From positions 28,736,293 through 28,800,292 of the forward strand of contig CM035173.1 in assembly GCA_020205615.1 (NCBI GenBank): a DNA stretch of 64,000 nucleotides, read 5' to 3'. Position numbers and translations under genes: made by a program. Origin of the DNA: Panax quinquefolius (Eukaryota > Streptophyta > Magnoliopsida > Apiales > Araliaceae). Shown one piece after another: positions 59,211-64,000 of this stretch (its first letter is position 1; each line of letters starts with the position of its first letter). The notes beneath the pieces are model-generated. The model did no database searches. It worked only from the letters and a program-made list of their open reading frames with translations, and was not told the origin of the DNA.

Positions 59211-61445
59211 AAAAAGAAGAAAAAATAAGCTGAAAAATAGGTGTAAGTATACAATACCTCACGTAAACGGAGACAATTTAGTTCATACTCATTGCGAATC
59301 ACCACTCCTACATTATTATCATCGTCTATCTTTTATCCCTGTAACATCAATCAATATATATCTGGAATCAAATATTCATCTTTGCACTTCTGAGGCCAAA
59401 GATATTCATCACCGATTAATTATTTCATCTAAACACTGCTCATCTTTTGACTACTACCAAAGATATTCATTAGAAATTATTCATCTTTTCACTACAGTGC
59501 CAAAGATATTCAATAATATCATCATTTAAGACCGAGGATGATGAAAAATATTTTTAAAGAAACGAATCCAAAGAAACAAAATGACAAGGATTAAGGATTA
59601 AGGATTCGTATGCTGTTTTATCCACGCCCAAAAATACCTCAAAAATAATCATAGGGTGTAAAATTCAAGAATGATCAAAACATGGATACAATCAAAGCTA
59701 GTATCCGTATAGATATTTTGACGAAAAGAAAATTTTTCATTTTTCAGATGAATAGTGTATAAGTATTCATGAATAAAGATCAGATAATCGAATAATAGTC
59801 CAAGTATCACGTGAATAGTAACTCTACAATTAAAAAAGTTCCAAATTTGATAAAAAACTTCAGATCAATATTTCAACATAATGATATTGAAGAAATAATA
59901 TCATTACGAAAAAAAATAATATCCCTTACCTCACAAAGACAAGATTTAGTTGAAACACCTGGATATCGACTATAACTTGAACTTGTACCAGATAAAGCAA
60001 TACTCAAAGTATACTCAAAATACTCACAAGAATACGCTCGATAATATAGAGAGAAAAACTTCAATTTCTCAAGTGATTTTCAATTCTAACCTAAGCACCT
60101 ATTTATAGGAAAATGCTTAGAACACCAAAGCGAAAAATTTAATATAATATTATTATTTATAATAAAATTTCCTACCTCTTAGAATTCACTCCTAGCATTT
60201 CCCACATGCTCACCTTCTAGAAAAAGTAATAAAAACGTTTTTCCAATTTAAAATATTTTAAACTTCCAAAAATCAATTATTTGAACTTTTCGAACTTCAA
60301 TAATTCATAATAAATAGCACTTCTATCGTAAAAATTCAATCTTGCGAACTTTTATAGGAAATTCAATTCTTTACAACTTTGCGAAGAAAGTTTTCCAAAT
60401 TCCAAATAGAAATTGACCAAATCCACAAACGGGAGATTTTACAAAAATTATAATCAAATTTCAATCGATAAATAGGGTCCACCGACATGTTTTTAACTCT
60501 GTTTTAAACATTTATTGCAAAGAAAAATACTCTTCCTCCTCGTATACTCATTTATCCCACATTCGTTGTAAAAATATCACCATTATTATATTATTAAAAT
60601 ATAATAATATATTTAAATGAATTATTTTATCGAAAAAAGATAAAATTTCAATTTTCAACAATTGTCACATTAAAAATTTTCTCCATCTATATCCACATAA
60701 AATCAATATTTTCCTCATCATATGAATCAATAATTATTTATTAAATAATATTACGAAATCACAATATCGACAAATGAGGCATTCCTTCCTGTGAGAGGGG
60801 CTTTCCAATAAGAATTTCTCCTTCTTGGCCGCGCAATTAGGTGACCAAACCTCTCCTTATGTAACTTTCTAGACATTGCCAATAATGTTATCTAATAATA
60901 TTATTCGGATAATATGAATTATTGCTTCGATAATGAAAAATACCGTGTAATGACAATTATCAAACAACAAAGAATATAAAATATCAACGCAAAGAATTAT
61001 TAAATCAATAAAATACCGAATAAAGAATTACAGAACCATTATCGAGTAGTGCCTTCTTCACGTAAGAATCAATAATTGGAGCAATACTGCAAATGCTACT
61101 TGTTGTTTTTAACCACCGGTATTTTAACAAAGATAATTGGTAATAACTACTGTAGATTATTTTTAAACAACTTATATTTGTCGTTTTCTTCATCCAATCG
61201 CTTTTACATGGGACCCACACATGGTCGCTTGTGCCGTCGTTACGAATATTCCCCGACAAGATTTAATATTCCACGACCAAACGAATATTCCCCGACAACA
61301 ATGAATATTTTATAACCAAATTGCTTATTTTGAAATATTTGCGTATTTTACCCATAACTATCTACATTAATCAAATCAACCCTTACTATTTCAAAATAAT
61401 AAATAGAAAAATAAAATTTCATTAATAATAAGTTGGGGTCTTACA

Positions 61446-61456
61446 ACCTCCCTCCT
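61446..61456 (-). other. E4 polypurine tract (minus strand)
   Basis: Reads AAGGAGGGAGGT on the minus strand, the same as in E1, directly before the 3' LTR. Confidence 0.75.
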
Positions 61457-61753
61457 TATGAAATTTCGTCCTCGAAATCGACGTATGTACTGTGTTTCAA
61501 AAGGTGAGGATACCTCGCTTTTATTTCCGCTTTCCAATTCCCAGTGTCATTTCCTCTATAAAGCATGATTCCTCCACAAAACTTTAACTTGTGGTATGAC
61601 CTTTCTGTAGCGTAGGACATGCTCCTTCCTATCCAAGATCTTGACAGTACCTCCTCATACGTTAAGTCTTCTACTATCTCATCCGGTTCTAACTCTATAA
61701 CGTGATTCGGGTCTTTCACATATTTACGAAGTACAGATATGTGAAACACATTA
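61456..61753 (-). pseudogene. E4 integrase/chromodomain C-terminus, interrupted
   Basis: Read on the minus strand: HNVFHISVLRKYVKDPNHVI, ELEPDEIVEDLTYEEVL, then a frame drift, NWKAEIKARYPHLL and the end VDFEDEIS. This is the chromodomain-bearing C-terminus of the Tekay-like polyprotein. The upstream part is cut by the LTR starting at 61754. The open frame begins with a few codons of LTR sequence and a TTG, so it is not a real start. Confidence 0.78.
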
Positions 61754-61957
61754 TGTGACGCCCCCAAAATAGGTATACATCACCCATTCTGAGTTGTCAA
61801 TACATGGTACAGAAACAACTACAACTTTATTATTACAACAAAGAAAACTCATGAGTTTAAATACAAATATTATCTTCTAGACAATATCTATACTCAAATA
61901 AATCCTCATCACATTTATTGATACATTATTTTACAAAAATGGTGAGGACTACTAAAC
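61754..61957 (-). repeat. A-type LTR fragment inserted in E4
   Basis: Begins TGTGACGCCCCCAAAATAGG and covers the first 204 bp of an A-type LTR, up to GGTGAGGACTACTAAAC, where a C-type LTR starts. Preceding 5 bp: CATTA. The rest must lie beyond 64000. Confidence 0.85.
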
Positions 61958-64000
61958 TGTGACGACCCCAAAATAGGTCCATTCCATCTAACTCATTCTG
62001 AGTCGCCAAATACATGGTACAGAAATAACTACAACTTTATTATCACAACAATAAAACTGTGAGTTTAAATACAAATATTATCTTCTAGACAATATTTATA
62101 CTCAAATAAATCCTCATCACATTTATTGATACATTATTTTACAATAATGGTGAGGACTACTAAACAACTCTCTCTAGAACCTTCATTCCATACCCCCGTA
62201 CTAGTACTCGCTACATTCTCGCCTCCCGAGAAGAAAAATGGAACAACAAGGAAAAGGGTGAGCTCAACTAGCCCAAGAAAGAATGTTATGACTAAGATAA
62301 TATACAACAAATTATCGTTAGTCTCCAACAGGAAAAATCGATAGAATACAATAGATAACAAGTTTCGAGATCAATATTCGCAGTGAAATAATAATTCGTA
62401 AAAGAGTTACGTAGAGAATGAAATCTACTATAATCTATGAATTTAATACCCATCATCAATATTTTATCCTCAGTAACATCAATCAATATTCATCTCAAAT
62501 CAAATATTCATCTTTTGACCTACAGCCAAAGATATTCATCAATCGGTCATGTTCATCTCAACACTGCTCATCATCTTTGCACTAAAGGCCAAAGATATTC
62601 ATCGATCGGTCATGTTCATTTAAACACTGCTCATCTTTGCACTACGGGCCAAAGATATTCATCGAAATCATTCATCTTTGCACTACTGTGCCAAAGATAT
62701 TCTTCAGAAATCATTCATCTTTGCACTACGTGCCAAAGATATTCAATACTATCATCATTTAAGACCGAGGATGATGAAAAATACTTTTAAAGAACGAATC
62801 CAAAGAAACAAAATGACAAATATTATGGATTCGTACTTTTAAACAATCCGAGTTCAAAAATACTTCATAAATAATCATAGTGAAGTAAAATTCAAGAATG
62901 ATCAAAACATGGATACAATCAAAGCTAGTATCCGTAATAGATATTTTAGACGAAAAAGAAAAATTTTCATTTTTCTTGAATAAAGTGTCAGATTCGTGAA
63001 TAGTGGTCAGATATCGTGAATAGTCTTGAGTATCGTGAAATAAGTAACTCAACACCAAAAGATAGAAATTCCACAAAAAAACATTTTCACGCTTCATGAA
63101 TAGTACTCGTGAATAGTAACTCGTGAATAGTAACTCATGAATAGTAACCCCAGCATGAAAAAGTTCCAAATTTGATGAAAAGTTCCAACCAATATTTCAA
63201 AGATAATGATATTGAAGAAATAATATCATTTGAGAAGAAAATAACATCCCTTACCTCAAAGAATCGAGATTTCTAAGGAAAGGTCAAGTGATCTTTGAAT
63301 GAAACTTGTATCTTGAACAAAGAACTCTCAAAGTATCTAAATACTCACAAAATACGCTCAATAATATAGAGAGAAAGAGAAAAACTTTGTTTCGGTGTGA
63401 TTTTCAATTCTAACTTAGCCCTCTATTTATAGGAAAATGTTAGCCGTAAAGGCGGACTTGACCTCACTACCGATGGCTTTACCTCGCTACTATTGCCACC
63501 CACCACATTTGAAATAAAATTCAGCACATTTTTCACCAACCACAAGTGGGGCCCACTCAATTCTAGAATTTTCCACCAAAATCAATTATAATCCGACACC
63601 TCTTAAAATTCACAACAAATCATTCGTGCATTTTTAACGGTTCAAAATTTGTGGACATATACTCAACTTATGTATGTATAACATACCCAAAAATTACCAC
63701 AATCCAACGGTCGGATTAAAAATTATAACCCCCGCAATATATCTCAAAACCCCTGATTTGATTTTTAATACCTCCAATCCGATAAAATACTGATAAAACA
63801 CCTCAACATTAATTCCTTCATTAATAACCACATAAATAAATCCATCATTTATATTCATATAAAATAAATATTTCCTTATCATATGAATCAATAATTAATT
63901 ATTCACAAATAATATTACAGAATCACATTTATAATGACAACCAGTGCTCCTCGGAAAGAGGGGCTTTCCAATAAGGATCTCTCCTTCTTCGGTAGCCGCA
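61958..64000 (-). repeat. C-type LTR, partial, running off the window
   Basis: Begins TGTGACGACCCCAAAATAGG, matching the end of the E2 LTRs on the other strand (GGACCTATTTTGGGGTCGCC). It contains hairpin words (62510-62735), a TTCACGAATAGTAACT-type array (about 62985-63150), and TATA complement TATTTATA at 63424-63431. By comparison with E2, about 700 bp of the LTR are beyond the window. Preceding 5 bp: TAAAC. Confidence 0.87.

Larger units (their letters stand above)
59319..61753 (-). mobile_element. E4: fragment of a Tekay-like element, minus strand
   Basis: A 3' LTR lacking its first roughly 490 bp (59319-61445, ending GTTGGGGTCTTACA), then a polypurine tract and the chromodomain end of pol up to 61753, where another LTR is inserted. 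The rest of the element is not seen before the window ends. TATA complement at 60100-60107. The left edge of the LTR falls at TCATCG, the same spot where 54209-56830 is inserted in the neighbouring LTR. Confidence 0.78.

Noticed and set aside
62437..62790. 117-codon frame with repeated HLCTTGQRYSS words
   Set aside because: Translation of the LTR hairpin repeats; the same frame appears in other LTR copies with stops.

Overview
The window is plant nuclear DNA, most likely from a eudicot with a repeat-rich, AT-rich genome. The evidence is a DUF3475/DUF668 protein gene, a second small plant-type gene, LTR retrotransposons of the Ty3/gypsy chromovirus type (Tekay/Del-like polyprotein with a C-terminal chromodomain), an LTR that looks Ty1/copia-like, a SINE, hAT- and MULE-like DNA elements and many (AT)n runs. 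There are no bacterial operons, rRNA or tRNA genes, CRISPR arrays or organellar genes. The species cannot be named from this sequence. All boundaries were placed by eye.

Only two host genes are well supported, both on the minus strand. One is a single-exon DUF3475/DUF668 gene (625-2376). The other is a small gene of 109 codons (48601-48930) with a TATA box 115 bp upstream of its ATG. From 2.4 to 14.2 kb lies intergenic DNA with microsatellites, two foldback MITE-like elements, a SINE with a perfect 17-bp target-site duplication (TSD), a 1.15-kb hAT-like element (8-bp TSD) whose interior is an extreme C-rich then G-rich block, a 1.47-kb solo LTR with a copia look, and a 1.25-kb solo gypsy LTR.

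From 14.2 to 24.2 kb is a two-LTR Tekay-like element (E1, plus strand) with a frame-shifted gag-pol. From 24.8 to 47.9 kb is a region bounded by a pair of about 248-bp terminal inverted repeats. I read it as one roughly 1.9-kb Pack-MULE-like transposon that carries a broken AP2/ERF gene fragment and was later inflated by nested retrotransposons. A chimeric solo LTR (25630-30494) holds a truncated LTR. A second LTR (31095-47393) holds a half-deleted element E3 (32251-37231) and a two-LTR, internally deleted element E2 (38568-47099).

From 49.2 to 64 kb, degenerate host repeats are interrupted by solo LTRs (49668-52392; 53720-58948 with 54209-56830 nested inside in the opposite orientation). Then comes a broken minus-strand element (E4) whose chromodomain is cut by two stacked LTR starts, the last running off the window.

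Three LTR subtypes recur: A (about 2.6-2.7 kb), B (1.25-2.8 kb, with a 65-75-bp tandem array) and C (about 2.7 kb). They share termini (TGTAAGACC... to ...GGGGGCGTCACA) and internal motifs. Nothing here looks like a host multi-gene pathway. The points of most interest are the gene-capturing transposon, the filler-DNA junction in E3, the hairpin repeats inside the LTRs, and a pattern of differences between copies that may be sequencing error rather than evolution.
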